A DNA stretch of 14,561 bases from Wolbachia sp. (GTDB lineage: Bacteria; Pseudomonadota; Alphaproteobacteria; Rickettsiales; Anaplasmataceae). Position numbers and translations under genes: made by a program. Shown here piece after piece: positions 6,044 through 14,311 of this stretch. Where the stretch lies: NCBI GenBank assembly GCA_022836975.1, contig JAIXMJ010000012.1:596-15156 (forward strand), in the 5' to 3' direction. Positions within the stretch are counted from its first letter, which is position 1. Each line of letters starts with the position of its first letter. The notes under the pieces were generated by a model. The model searched no databases. It was given only the letters and a program-made list of their open reading frames with translations, and was not told where the DNA came from.

Positions 6044-7937
6044 ACTTGACTCCTTGGTTAAATAGTAATTCAGTAGCTTGTTCAAGGGAAAGAGATTCTT
6101 GTCTGTTAGATCCCAAACACCTAACTGACACAGTTCTATTCTTAGACTCATCTTTGCCTATAATCCATAATATAGGCACTTTATATAAACTATATAAGCG
6201 TATTTTGTAATTAATTTTTTCATTGGTTAGGTCAGTTTTAACTCTTACTCCATGTTTTTTCAACAAATTACTTATTTCTAGAGCATATTGATCTATTTCA
6301 TTAGTAATAGTAAGAATGGCAAGTTGTGTAGGAGCAAGCCATAAAGGGAACTTTCCTGCGTAATGTTCGATTATAATCCCTATAAAGCGTTCAAAAGTAC
6401 CTAAGATTGCCCTGTGCAACATCACCACATTATGCTTATGCCCATCCTTACCTATGTATGTTGCTCCAAGACGTTCTGGCAAAATAAAATCAACTTGTAA
6501 AGTACCACATTGCCAACTCCGTCCTATCGCATCTTTTAGAACAAATTCCAACTTTGGACCATAAAATGCACCTTCACCTGGATTAAGCTCATAAGTTATT
6601 CCAGCTGCTTTCACAGCTTCTAGCAACGCTTTTTCTGCATCATCCCATATTTCATCTTCACCAGCTCTTACATTAGGACGGTCAGAAAATTTAACAGAAA
6701 CTTGATCAAAACCTAACTCTGAATAAATTTGCTTTAAAAGATCGCAAAACTTTAAAGTTTCAGAAGTAACTTGTGCCCTGGTACAAAATATATGTGCATC
6801 ATCTTGAGTAAACCCACGTACACGCATTAATCCATGTAATGAACCAGAACTTTCATTTCTATAACATGTACCAAATTCTGCCATGCGTATCGGTAGATCA
6901 CGATAACTTCTAGTATGAGAATTAAAGATTTGTACATGGCAAGGACAGTTCATTGGCTTAACTGCTACTTCAGATTCATTAATAATAAACATATTTTCAC
7001 GAAATTTATCCCAATGTCCAGACTTCTTCCATAACTCCTTATTTACTAAAAGAGGAGTTTTTACTTCAGAATATCCATTATCTCTCAATTTATTTCTTAT
7101 ATAAGATTCAAGTATAGTATACAAAATATATCCTTGTTCATGCCAAAATATTTGCCCTACTGCTTCTTCTTGGATATGAAATAGATCCATTTCTTTGGCA
7201 ATCTTACGATGATCACGTTTCTCAGCTTCTTCTAGACGTGTTAAATAACTTTTTAATTCTTCATTATTTCTCCATACAGTCCCATATATACGCTGTAACA
7301 TAGGCCCTTTAGAATCCCCTCGCCAATATGCACCAGCCACTTTCATGAGTTTAAACGCTTTAATTTTTCCAGTTGATGGTGAATGTGGACCACGACATAA
7401 ATCTATAAAGTCACCTTGCTTATAAATAGTTATACTTTCACTAACTGGTATAGAAGAAATAATCTCAACTTTATACTTTTCACCTATGTTATTAAAGAAA
7501 TCTATTGCTTGTTCACGATCCCACACCTCTCGTATGAATTTATGGTTACTCTTTATAATCTCAGACATTCTCTTTTCTATAATCGTGAGGTCATTAGTAG
7601 TAAACGCACGATCTATGGCAAAATCATAATAAAAACCATCTTGAATTGTTGGACCAATAACTACTTGTGCTGATGGAAAGAGCTCCTTTACAGCTTGTGC
7701 CATGACATGTGCAGTATCATGCCGTATAATATCCAACCCAGCTTCATCATCTGCATATATTACTTCAACTTCAGTATCATGTTTAATTTTATACGACAGA
7801 TCATATACTCGATTTTCCGTTACTGATTTCAGTGCAACTGCCTTCTTTAAAACATCCGGTGACAGTATATCAAAGCCAGTAACATTATAAGGGTACTTTT
7901 CCTTCCTTTTCTCATTTGTAAAAGTAATTTCTATCAT
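6033..7937 (-). CDS. thrS: Threonine--tRNA ligase
   Basis: ThrRS charges tRNA-Thr with threonine using ATP. The 634-residue protein has the full set of domains. These are an N-terminal TGS domain (1-61), the editing domain with H73xxxH77 and DLCRGPH (C181, H185), the class II catalytic core and a C-terminal anticodon-binding domain. Likely zinc ligands are C331 in KPMNCPCH, H382 in QDDAHIF and H508 in VVMLHRA. Motif 2 is FGTCYRNESSGSLHGLMRVR. The ATG lies 14 nt after the nuoI stop, so the two are probably in one transcript. The gene ends inside infC. Confidence 0.97.
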   Translation of the reverse strand: MIEITFTNEKRKEKYPYNVTGFDILSPDVLKKAVALKSVTENRVYDLSYKIKHDTEVEVIYADDEAGLDIIRHDTAHVMAQAVKELFPSAQVVIGPTIQDGFYYDFAIDRAFTTNDLTIIEKRMSEIIKSNHKFIREVWDREQAIDFFNNIGEKYKVEIISSIPVSESITIYKQGDFIDLCRGPHSPSTGKIKAFKLMKVAGAYWRGDSKGPMLQRIYGTVWRNNEELKSYLTRLEEAEKRDHRKIAKEMDLFHIQEEAVGQIFWHEQGYILYTILESYIRNKLRDNGYSEVKTPLLVNKELWKKSGHWDKFRENMFIINESEVAVKPMNCPCHVQIFNSHTRSYRDLPIRMAEFGTCYRNESSGSLHGLMRVRGFTQDDAHIFCTRAQVTSETLKFCDLLKQIYSELGFDQVSVKFSDRPNVRAGEDEIWDDAEKALLEAVKAAGITYELNPGEGAFYGPKLEFVLKDAIGRSWQCGTLQVDFILPERLGATYIGKDGHKHNVVMLHRAILGTFERFIGIIIEHYAGKFPLWLAPTQLAILTITNEIDQYALEISNLLKKHGVRVKTDLTNEKINYKIRLYSLYKVPILWIIGKDESKNRTVSVRCLGSNRQESLSLEQATELLFNQGVKFAN

Positions 7938-7951
7938 TGTTAATAAATTGG

Positions 7952-8434
7952 TTAATAATAAGGTTTATTCTTTTTTAATCTCAATGCTATAGCATCCTCC
8001 CAAATCTCACCATTATGCAAAAGCTTTTCCTTATTATATATCAATTCTTCTTTTGTCTCAGCAGCAAATTCAAAGTTAGGACCTTCTACAATTGCATCAA
8101 CTGGGCATGCTTCTTGGCAAAATCCACAATATATACACTTCATCATATCTATATCATAACGTGTAGTACGTCGACTACCATCTTCTCTTGCTTCCGCTTC
8201 TATTACAATTGCCTGTGCAGGACAAACAACTTCGCATAACTTACATGCTATACAGCGTTCCTCACCATTCGGATATCTACGCAACACATGCTCACCACGA
8301 AACCTAGTACTTAAAGAACCTTTTTCCATAGGATAATTTAGAGTTACCTTAGGTTTAAACATATATTTAAATGTGATAGCAAAGCCTCTAATTAATTCAA
8401 GAAAAAACCAATAGGCAACTAATTTCTTAAACAC
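7952..8434 (-). CDS. nuoI: NADH-quinone oxidoreductase subunit I (complex I, 2x[4Fe-4S] ferredoxin-like)
   Basis: NuoI carries iron-sulfur clusters N6a and N6b, which pass electrons along the peripheral arm of respiratory complex I towards quinone. The 160-residue protein has two ferredoxin motifs, CIACKLCEVVCP (C61, C64, C67, C71) and CIYCGFCQEACP (C100, C103, C106, C110). It also has the conserved N-terminal membrane-associating segment and RFRGEHVLRRYPNGEERC. Length and motifs fit the alphaproteobacterial/mitochondrial TYKY type. It overlaps the end of fabI by 8 nt. No other nuo genes are adjacent, so the complex I genes are dispersed, as in other Rickettsiales. Confidence 0.97.
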   Translation of the reverse strand: MFKKLVAYWFFLELIRGFAITFKYMFKPKVTLNYPMEKGSLSTRFRGEHVLRRYPNGEERCIACKLCEVVCPAQAIVIEAEAREDGSRRTTRYDIDMMKCIYCGFCQEACPVDAIVEGPNFEFAAETKEELIYNKEKLLHNGEIWEDAIALRLKKNKPYY

Positions 8435-9215
8435 GTTTCATTCCTACCACATTATATCCTGCATCCACATGCAAAATTTCCCCTGTAGTCCCACTACTTA
8501 AATCACTGACCAAATATAACGCTGCTTTTCCTACTTCTTCAATTGTGATATTCCGTTCTAACGGAGCATTATTCCTATGCCATTCTGAAATACAGTGAAA
8601 ATCACTTATACCAGAAGATGCTAAGGTCCTTATTGGACCAGCAGAAATAGCATTTACCCTAATGTTTTGCAAGCCCAGATCACATGCTAAATACTTTACA
8701 CTTGTCTCAAGTGCTGCTTTACATAAACCCATTATATTATAATTAGGCATCACCTTTTCAGCGCCGTAGTAAGATAAAGTAAGTAAACTACCACCATTCT
8801 GCATAATTTTTTCAGCTCTCTGCGCTAGAGCAGTAAAAGAATAGCATGATATGTGCATTGCATTAAGAAAGTTTTCTAGTGAAGTATAAAGATACTTACC
8901 CTTTAATTCATTTTTATCAGAAAATGCTATTGCATGTACCAAAAAATCAATCGTATTCCACCGTTTTTTAATCATATCAAACGCGTTGTCGATAGTTCCT
9001 TCATCTTGAACATTACAATATAAAAGCAGTTCTTCATCAATGTTAAATGCACTGGCAATAGGCAATAACTTTTTCCTTAGATTATCATTAGGATAAGTAA
9101 TTGCAAATTCTGCCCCATAATTATCAAGCACTTTAGCTATACCATATGCTATTGATCTTTCATTTGCTATTCCAGTTATTATACCCTTCTTTCCTTGCAA
9201 CAAATTCATTCCCAT
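8427..9215 (-). CDS. fabI: Enoyl-[acyl-carrier-protein] reductase (NADH)
   Basis: FabI catalyses the last reductive step of each cycle of type II fatty-acid synthesis, converting trans-2-enoyl-ACP to acyl-ACP. The 262-residue SDR-family protein has the FabI-type cofactor motif GIANERSIAYGIA (15-27) rather than the classical TGxxxGxG. It also has the catalytic pair Y159-x6-K166 in KVMPNYNIMGLCKAALE and the NAISAGPIRTLASSGI loop. Two in-frame ATGs (codons 1 and 3) are possible starts. The gene begins 7 nt after the chpT stop and ends inside nuoI, so it is part of the same transcript. FabI is the known target of triclosan-type inhibitors. Confidence 0.96.
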   Translation of the reverse strand: MGMNLLQGKKGIITGIANERSIAYGIAKVLDNYGAEFAITYPNDNLRKKLLPIASAFNIDEELLLYCNVQDEGTIDNAFDMIKKRWNTIDFLVHAIAFSDKNELKGKYLYTSLENFLNAMHISCYSFTALAQRAEKIMQNGGSLLTLSYYGAEKVMPNYNIMGLCKAALETSVKYLACDLGLQNIRVNAISAGPIRTLASSGISDFHCISEWHRNNAPLERNITIEEVGKAALYLVSDLSSGTTGEILHVDAGYNVVGMKRV

Positions 9216-9222
9216 AAAAACA

Positions 9223-9842
9223 CTAGATAGTTATTTTGAGCTCTAAAACATTGTCATTACATACATAATCAATCTCAGCACTATAGTGCTTTAACAGTAA
9301 TAGCGTTAGGTAAAGGTTAATGTTTTTTGCATCCAAGTCAATTGGGTTCTTATCTAATTTACTTGCAAAGCATTTAATAAATCGACTTGATACCATAATA
9401 GTCAATGAAATTTTATCTTGATTTAGTAATAAGATAGATATCTCTTTTACTTCTGCCACTGCAACTGACAGTGTAAGCACGAAATTAGCAATAACCTTAT
9501 TGATTTTCTCCACTACATCTATAGAAACATCAAAATCAGTGATATCCCATACAAATTCTATTTTTTTTTTAGTAAATAATTCTTAACATTTGATCTAGTT
9601 TGAACAAAACAGGCATCACTTTCCGATATAGAATATGCTTGCTTCATAAGTTTATATTTTATAAGCAAATCATTCAAACTTTCCTTAATCAAAGAAAAAG
9701 CTTCTTTTTGTGTGCTCACACTGCCTGATTCAAATTCTTCCACTCCAAACATTATCCCATTCATAGAATTGGCAAAATCATGGAATAAACGACTTGCAAG
9801 CAGCTCTATAGTTAACAAAATATTTGCAGTATCTTCACTCAT
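9223..9842 (-). pseudogene. chpT: ChpT-like histidine phosphotransferase, split by a frameshift at an A10 tract
   Basis: ChpT passes phosphate from the hybrid kinase CckA to CtrA (and CpdR) in the alphaproteobacterial cell-cycle phosphorelay. The first frame (9842-9558, 94 aa) has the dimerisation/phosphotransfer helix ELLASRLFHDFANSMNGI, with the likely phospho-accepting H21. It stops at TAG just after a run of ten A residues (T10 at 9561-9570 on the plus strand). Reading one base back gives IEFVWDITDFD and continues without a stop to 9223, through the degenerate ATPase-like C-terminal domain. The joined product would be 206 residues, the normal ChpT length. The gene may be rescued by slippage on the A tract, or may be truly broken, or the run may be a sequencing length error. 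A strong promoter precedes it and fabI follows closely. The family call is from motif and length. Confidence 0.75.
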
Positions 9843-9869
9843 AAATATAAGACATAAAACATTAATTTG

Positions 9870-9898
9870 ATTTTAACAGCAAGCATAGATATAGTCAA
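9870..9898 (-). promoter_or_regulatory. Predicted sigma-70-type promoter upstream of chpT-fabI-nuoI-thrS-infC
   Basis: On the minus strand TTGACT (9893-9898) and TAAAAT (9870-9875) are separated by exactly 17 nt. This is one of the closest matches to the -35/-10 consensus in the window. It lies about 28 nt before the chpT ATG, in the divergent gap shared with purM. It probably drives the whole minus-strand block. The purM side of the gap shows only weaker candidates. Confidence 0.6.
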
Positions 9899-9965
9899 TT
9901 ACGAGAAAATTTTATTGCATTTTTGCACCTTTCCATTAACATAGCGTTAATAATTGTCAAAGTAC

Positions 9966-10970
9966 ATGAATACTTACGCTAAATCAGGAGTAAACTTAAA
10001 CTTATATAACAAATTAATAAAAAAAATTAAACCAATTGCTGCTAAAACAACGACAGAAGAAGTAATGGGTGAAATAGGACAGTTTTCTGCGTTATTTGAT
10101 TTTACCAAGTTAAGTAAGAAATATAATAATCCCGTATTGGTTTCCTCAACTGACGGAGTTGGTACAAAACTGTTGATAGCCCAAGCAATGGGTAAACATA
10201 ATACAATAGGTATAGACCTAGTTGCAATGTGTGTGAATGATTTGCTTGCACAAGGTGCAACACCGCTATTCTTTCTTGACTATTTTGCAACTGGAAAACT
10301 AAATGAAGATATCTTATTAGCTGTAATGGATGGTATTACTGAAGGATGTAAGCAGGCTAAAGTAGCACTAGTTGGCGGAGAAACCGCAGAAATGCCGGAT
10401 ATGTATAGTGACACTCACTACGATCTTGCAGGTTTTATAGTAGGTGTAGTAGATAAGAATGCAATCCTTCCAAATCACAGTACAATCAAGACGGGAGATT
10501 ATATAATAGGATTACAATCTAGTGGTATACACTCGAATGGATTTTCGCTAGTACGACATATTTTTAAAAATTTGGACATTAACTATAACAATCTTTCTCC
10601 ATGGAACAATAAATTGTGGGGAGAAATACTCCTTGAGCCTACCAGAATATATGTTGATCTCTTATTACATATCATGCCTCTATTAAAAGGTATTGCACAT
10701 ATAACAGGGGGAGGGTTATTAGATAACATTTCACGCATTCTTCCAGATGGTTTTTTTGCAGATATAGATTGGCATTCTTGGCAATGGCCGGAGATATTTG
10801 TGTGGCTTTGCAATGAAGGTAAGGTTAGAAGAAGTGAAATGCTTCAGAATTTTAATTGTGGTATTGGGATTGCTTTGATTATATCTCCAGAAAATTTGCA
10901 AGATTTAGAAGAATATTTTAAAGGTCAACAAGAAGAAATAAAAATTATTGGAAAAATTAACAAGCTTTGA
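9966..10970 (+). CDS. purM: Phosphoribosylformylglycinamidine cyclo-ligase (AIR synthetase)
   Basis: PurM closes the imidazole ring, turning FGAM plus ATP into aminoimidazole ribotide, the fifth step of de novo purine synthesis. The protein starts MNTYAKSGVN and has the glycine-rich ATP-binding segment SSTDGVGTKLLIA. It also has GIDLVAMCVNDLLAQGATPLFFLDYFATG, GGETAEMPDMY, GLQSSGIHSNGFSLVR and AHITGGGLLDNI, all standard PurM blocks. I prefer the ATG at 9966 (334 aa). A TTG four codons upstream (9954) is also in frame. No clear Shine-Dalgarno is seen. A purine pathway is retained in Anaplasmataceae but lost in Rickettsia, which helps place the organism. It is divergent from chpT. Confidence 0.96.
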   Translation: MNTYAKSGVNLNLYNKLIKKIKPIAAKTTTEEVMGEIGQFSALFDFTKLSKKYNNPVLVSSTDGVGTKLLIAQAMGKHNTIGIDLVAMCVNDLLAQGATPLFFLDYFATGKLNEDILLAVMDGITEGCKQAKVALVGGETAEMPDMYSDTHYDLAGFIVGVVDKNAILPNHSTIKTGDYIIGLQSSGIHSNGFSLVRHIFKNLDINYNNLSPWNNKLWGEILLEPTRIYVDLLLHIMPLLKGIAHITGGGLLDNISRILPDGFFADIDWHSWQWPEIFVWLCNEGKVRRSEMLQNFNCGIGIALIISPENLQDLEEYFKGQQEEIKIIGKINKL

Positions 10971-11022
10971 CTGTTTTTTAATTGTTTGTAAGGTACAAAT
11001 CACTTTTATATACAGATAAGTA

Positions 11023-11664
11023 ATGAGAGATCATCAGTTAGCGGTATTATTTGACTGGGATAACACCTTGGTTGATACACAAGACAATATCAGTAATGCT
11101 TTAAAGCATACTATAGGTGTCATGGGATATAGTAATAAAACTGCAGACAGAAGTTTCCATTCATCAAGAACAGACTATATGATTAGTCTATTTGGCAATC
11201 AATGGAAGAAAGCGAATAGAATATATCAACAATATTTAGATGAAGCGCTTTTGCAAAATATTACCCTTAATCCTGGGGTAGAAGAAATGCTCAAAACATT
11301 AAAATTATATAATATCTATACTGCTATAGTAAGTAATAAGAAAAATACTAACTTACGCAAAGAGGTATCCCATTTTAAATTAGATAATTACTTAGATAAA
11401 ATTGTGGGTTCTGGTGATACACCTGCAGATAAACCATATGCAACACCTTTATTTTTTGCATTAAATAAGAGCCTAGTATCTATTAGTAAAAAAAGTGTAT
11501 TTTTTATTGGTGATAGCGTCACAGATATCTTATGTGCACGAAATGCAAATTGTCTACCTATTGTATACGGTCAATCACCACTAACTAATTATGAAGACTT
11601 GCTATATTTTCAATGCTTTGGTAAACTTACAGACTTTATAGTAAAATATTTAGAAAATAAATAA
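11023..11664 (+). CDS. HAD-superfamily hydrolase, phosphoglycolate-phosphatase-like
   Basis: This is a haloacid dehalogenase-type phosphatase. Motif I is LFDWDNTLVDT with nucleophile D11 and acid/base D13. Motif II is S104 in AIVSNKK, motif III K137 in ADKPYATP, and motif IV GDSVTD (D164, D168). A helical cap follows motif I, as in the Gph/PGMB subfamily. The 213-residue length fits Gph-like enzymes. The substrate cannot be told from sequence: phosphoglycolate or another small phosphomonoester is possible. The gene lies 52 nt after purM and 3 nt before the RDD gene, so it is likely in an operon with the latter. Confidence 0.87.
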   Translation: MRDHQLAVLFDWDNTLVDTQDNISNALKHTIGVMGYSNKTADRSFHSSRTDYMISLFGNQWKKANRIYQQYLDEALLQNITLNPGVEEMLKTLKLYNIYTAIVSNKKNTNLRKEVSHFKLDNYLDKIVGSGDTPADKPYATPLFFALNKSLVSISKKSVFFIGDSVTDILCARNANCLPIVYGQSPLTNYEDLLYFQCFGKLTDFIVKYLENK

Positions 11665-11667
11665 TTA

Positions 11668-12174
11668 ATGAAAATCGCAAGCATACATAGGCGTCTTTTT
11701 GCGTACGTAATAGATTCGATCATTCTTCAGTTTTTATTTTCTCCTTTATATGTTACAATCAATATTTTCCTAGATGAGCACTCGCTACTTGTTGGACATC
11801 TATTTTATGTGTTTACACATTGTAGTTATTTCACTTATTTCCTTTCCTCTAACGCTCAGGCAACACCAGGACAAAAATTAATGAATATATATACCATTAA
11901 TCTTGACCATTACAAAATAGATTTAAATTTAGCGTTTGACAGAACGATCTCGCAACACTTTATTCCTATATTACATCACATGACATTAGTTTTAATAAAA
12001 TCCTTAAAAACAGATACATTTAACGGCAATGCGCTTATTATTCTCTATATATTATACATATCTACACTCTCATTAGATGTGTTATGGGACTTAATGGCTT
12101 GTTTCTCAAAAAGAAAACAGACATTCCATGACATATTATTTAATACAACAGTTGTAGTAGCAGAAAAAAATTAG
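11668..12174 (+). CDS. RDD-family membrane protein
   Basis: This is a small inner-membrane protein of 168 residues. The RDD signature is visible: RRLFAYVIDSII at 8-19 (R9, D16), ATPGQKLMNI at 65-74, and DRT at 91-93. Three hydrophobic stretches are seen, about 10-35, 42-60 and 120-145. The C-terminal FSKRKQTFHDILFNTTVV block is also typical of RDD proteins. Members are mostly of unknown function; some are implicated in ion exchange. It begins 3 nt after the HAD phosphatase stop, so the two are probably co-expressed. The short gap to the convergent recR gene shows no clear terminator hairpin. Confidence 0.8.
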   Translation: MKIASIHRRLFAYVIDSIILQFLFSPLYVTINIFLDEHSLLVGHLFYVFTHCSYFTYFLSSNAQATPGQKLMNIYTINLDHYKIDLNLAFDRTISQHFIPILHHMTLVLIKSLKTDTFNGNALIILYILYISTLSLDVLWDLMACFSKRKQTFHDILFNTTVVVAEKN

Positions 12175-12208
12175 TTAGTCTGCTTATAAAAGCTGAAAAA
12201 ACTTAGGG

Positions 12209-12802
12209 CTATTTAACATTTTGTCTTGAAGTAAGTGCTATTTTGAGAGTGCCTTCGTCAAGGTAATCAATTTCTCCTCCCATTGGTATGCCACAAGCAA
12301 GACGTGATACTTTGATATTTAAATCTTTAAGTAATTCTATAATATATTGTAGAGTCACTTGACCTTCTAAGGTTGGACTGATAGCAATTATAATTTCCTG
12401 AATGTGTGTGTGTAGTACTCTTTTGCGAATAGTATCAAGATTTAATTCTTTGGGTCCTATTCCATTTATTGCGGATAATCTGCCTCCTAACACGTGGTAT
12501 AAACCTGAATATATATTTCCCCTTTCCAATGCCCACAAATCTCCTAACTCCTCAACGATGCATAGTAATTTACAATCTCTTTTTGGATCAGTACAAATAG
12601 CACATGGAGATTGTACGTCTAAATTTCCGCATATACTGCATTTAGTGATTTGATTGATTAGATCTATCATAGATGATACAAGAGGAAGCATTATTTTTTC
12701 CTTGTTTTGTAACAGGTATATTGCTACCCTACGTGATGATGCTGGGCCTAAGCTTGGTAGCTTAGATAAAGCATTTACTAAATTTCTTATCTTTATATTC
12801 AT
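12209..12802 (-). CDS. recR: Recombination mediator protein RecR
   Basis: RecR, with RecO (and RecF), loads RecA onto SSB-coated single-stranded DNA during gap repair. The 197-residue length is standard. The N-terminal helix-hairpin-helix has LPSLGPASSRRVAIYLL. A zinc finger follows with C55, C58, C67 and C70. The Toprim domain starts CIVEELGDLWALE, with YHVLGGRLSAINGIGP and TLEGQVT. The C-terminal LACGIPMGGEIDYLDEGTL block is conserved. Its ATG overlaps the stop of the upstream symporter gene (ATGA, 4 nt), so translation is coupled. Confidence 0.96.
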   Translation of the reverse strand: MNIKIRNLVNALSKLPSLGPASSRRVAIYLLQNKEKIMLPLVSSMIDLINQITKCSICGNLDVQSPCAICTDPKRDCKLLCIVEELGDLWALERGNIYSGLYHVLGGRLSAINGIGPKELNLDTIRKRVLHTHIQEIIIAISPTLEGQVTLQYIIELLKDLNIKVSRLACGIPMGGEIDYLDEGTLKIALTSRQNVK

Positions 12803-14187
12803 TTTAGTTTCAAATACCTACTGCTTGTACTAAATATTTCCTGATTTTTAGGTAATAACCTTAATATAGCTAGCACATTCACAAATAATAATGCAGCAAT
12901 AGAAACATCGGCTATAGCCCATAAAAACCCGATTTCACTAATAGACCCAAAAGGAATCATGATAGTAAAAATTATAGTCCAAATTTTAATATATATAGTA
13001 TCATTACATATATAATATATTGTTTGCTTAGCACAAAAAAACCAAGTGAAAATAGTAGTAAAAGCGAAACAGAACATTATAGCCATAATAAGATAGCTCA
13101 CATAAGATGAGTTCATTGCTTTCTTAAACGCATAAATACACATATTAGTACTTTCTAAATCAGTTACCCAGGAGTCTGTAACAAGTAACGTCAGAGTTGT
13201 AATAAACGCTATTAATGCAACTATAAAGGGCGAGATTATAGTGATTAAGCTCTGCTCAATCATAAATCTAGTATTATTTTTTTTAGGAGTAATTGCAGAA
13301 TGTACCGTTCCTTCAAGACCTAAACCTATGTCTGTTGCAAAAATACCACGCAAGGTCCCTATTTGTATCACAGTTAATATTTCCCAAATTAAACCAAATG
13401 ATAATCCGAATTTAAAGCTATTTGTAGAAAAAAAGTTACCTACTATTAGTTGCATAGATGGTAAGATGTTCTCGCTAAATTTAAATAACGTTATACCACA
13501 TAATAAAATGTAGCTTACTGTCATGATAGGAGTTAAAGCTGAAATAAAGATTTTAATCTTATCCAAACTCAGTGCTGTAATAATAAAGAAAACAGCAGAC
13601 ATTATAATTCCACCTATAATCACAGGCATATTTAACATATTCAACGGTATAGATAAAGAATTTACCTGTACTAGATTACCAACAGTGATAGAAGCTGTAA
13701 TCATAATAAACAGAAAGATAATTGTTGCTTTTTTAGAATTAAATGCATCTGCCATATAAGTAATAGGGCCGCCTACAGGCCCATCATTTTTTTCTTTACA
13801 CTTTTTTATGCTAAGATAACATGTTACATATTTTATCACAGAAGTTACCATAATTATTAAGATCATCCACAAAATAAAACCAGGTCCTCCACTTTTCAGA
13901 GCAATGGCAGTACCTGAAATATTTCCTACACCTAAATTTCCACCTAAAATTGTAAATAATGCAGTCATTGATGAGAAACTGTCTCCACTTTTTTGACTTT
14001 TTAGTAGTGTAAATGCATACGGCAATCTAAAAATTTGCAACCACTTTAATTTTATTGATAAGTAAATACCTGTAATAAGTATAAGCAGTACTGCTGGTAG
14101 AAGTAGGATAAATTTAACTAGGTCCATAAAATTGAGACTTTTCATTATAATATAAATAAAATCTAGAGACACAGCTAGTTTTATCAT
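12799..14187 (-). CDS. Sodium:alanine/amino-acid symporter, AGCS family
   Basis: Members of the alanine or glycine:cation symporter family (APC superfamily fold) import alanine, glycine or related amino acids with Na+ or H+. The roughly 462-residue protein has about 10-11 hydrophobic segments. It has the family signature GGNLGVGNISGTAIALKSGGPG near residues 83-104, plus GPVGGPITYM and FATDIGLGLEGTVHSA. I used the ATG at 14187. A GTG one codon upstream and an ATG 14 codons downstream (MKSLNFMDL) are alternatives, and the last fits the usual AGCS start best. Amino-acid uptake is expected in a host-dependent bacterium. It is the first gene of a two-gene unit with recR. Confidence 0.9.
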   Translation of the reverse strand: MIKLAVSLDFIYIIMKSLNFMDLVKFILLLPAVLLILITGIYLSIKLKWLQIFRLPYAFTLLKSQKSGDSFSSMTALFTILGGNLGVGNISGTAIALKSGGPGFILWMILIIMVTSVIKYVTCYLSIKKCKEKNDGPVGGPITYMADAFNSKKATIIFLFIMITASITVGNLVQVNSLSIPLNMLNMPVIIGGIIMSAVFFIITALSLDKIKIFISALTPIMTVSYILLCGITLFKFSENILPSMQLIVGNFFSTNSFKFGLSFGLIWEILTVIQIGTLRGIFATDIGLGLEGTVHSAITPKKNNTRFMIEQSLITIISPFIVALIAFITTLTLLVTDSWVTDLESTNMCIYAFKKAMNSSYVSYLIMAIMFCFAFTTIFTWFFCAKQTIYYICNDTIYIKIWTIIFTIMIPFGSISEIGFLWAIADVSIAALLFVNVLAILRLLPKNQEIFSTSSRYLKLK

Positions 14188-14225
14188 CACATAACACTAG
14201 ATTTACTGGCCATTAGTTTTACTAT

Positions 14226-14311
14226 TTATTCCCAGATAAATCTTTGCAAAATATCATTTGATATTTTCGCTGTATTTTCAATCAATTCTCTTGGTGGTAA
14301 GTATACACCTA
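14226..14311 (-). pseudogene. Possible orphan C-terminal end of a gene cut by the repeat array
   Basis: On the minus strand about 28 codons read IGVYLPPRELIENTA and then KISNDILQRFIWE, followed by TAA at 14226-14228. The composition is protein-like (amphipathic helix, mixed charged residues), unlike the surrounding spacer. Just upstream lies the repeat array, whose open frame enters this stretch out of phase because of a 10-bp deletion in the nearest unit. I do not recognise the family. It could be the 3' end of a gene interrupted by the repeat, or a chance open stretch. Confidence 0.3.

Noticed and set aside
8427..9215. fabI starts with the same ATGGGAATGAAT and MGMN as the repeat-encoded peptide in copy 1
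   Set aside because: The identity covers only 12 bases, does not extend on either side, and FabI is otherwise a normal gene, so this is probably coincidence.
9899..9965. Promoter for purM (TTGCAC with a TTAATA hexamer)
   Set aside because: Spacing is 18 nt and the -10 match is poor. It may exist but could not be supported well enough to list.
12175..12208. Terminator between the convergent RDD and recR genes
   Set aside because: The 34-bp gap shows no stable GC stem followed by a T run on either strand.
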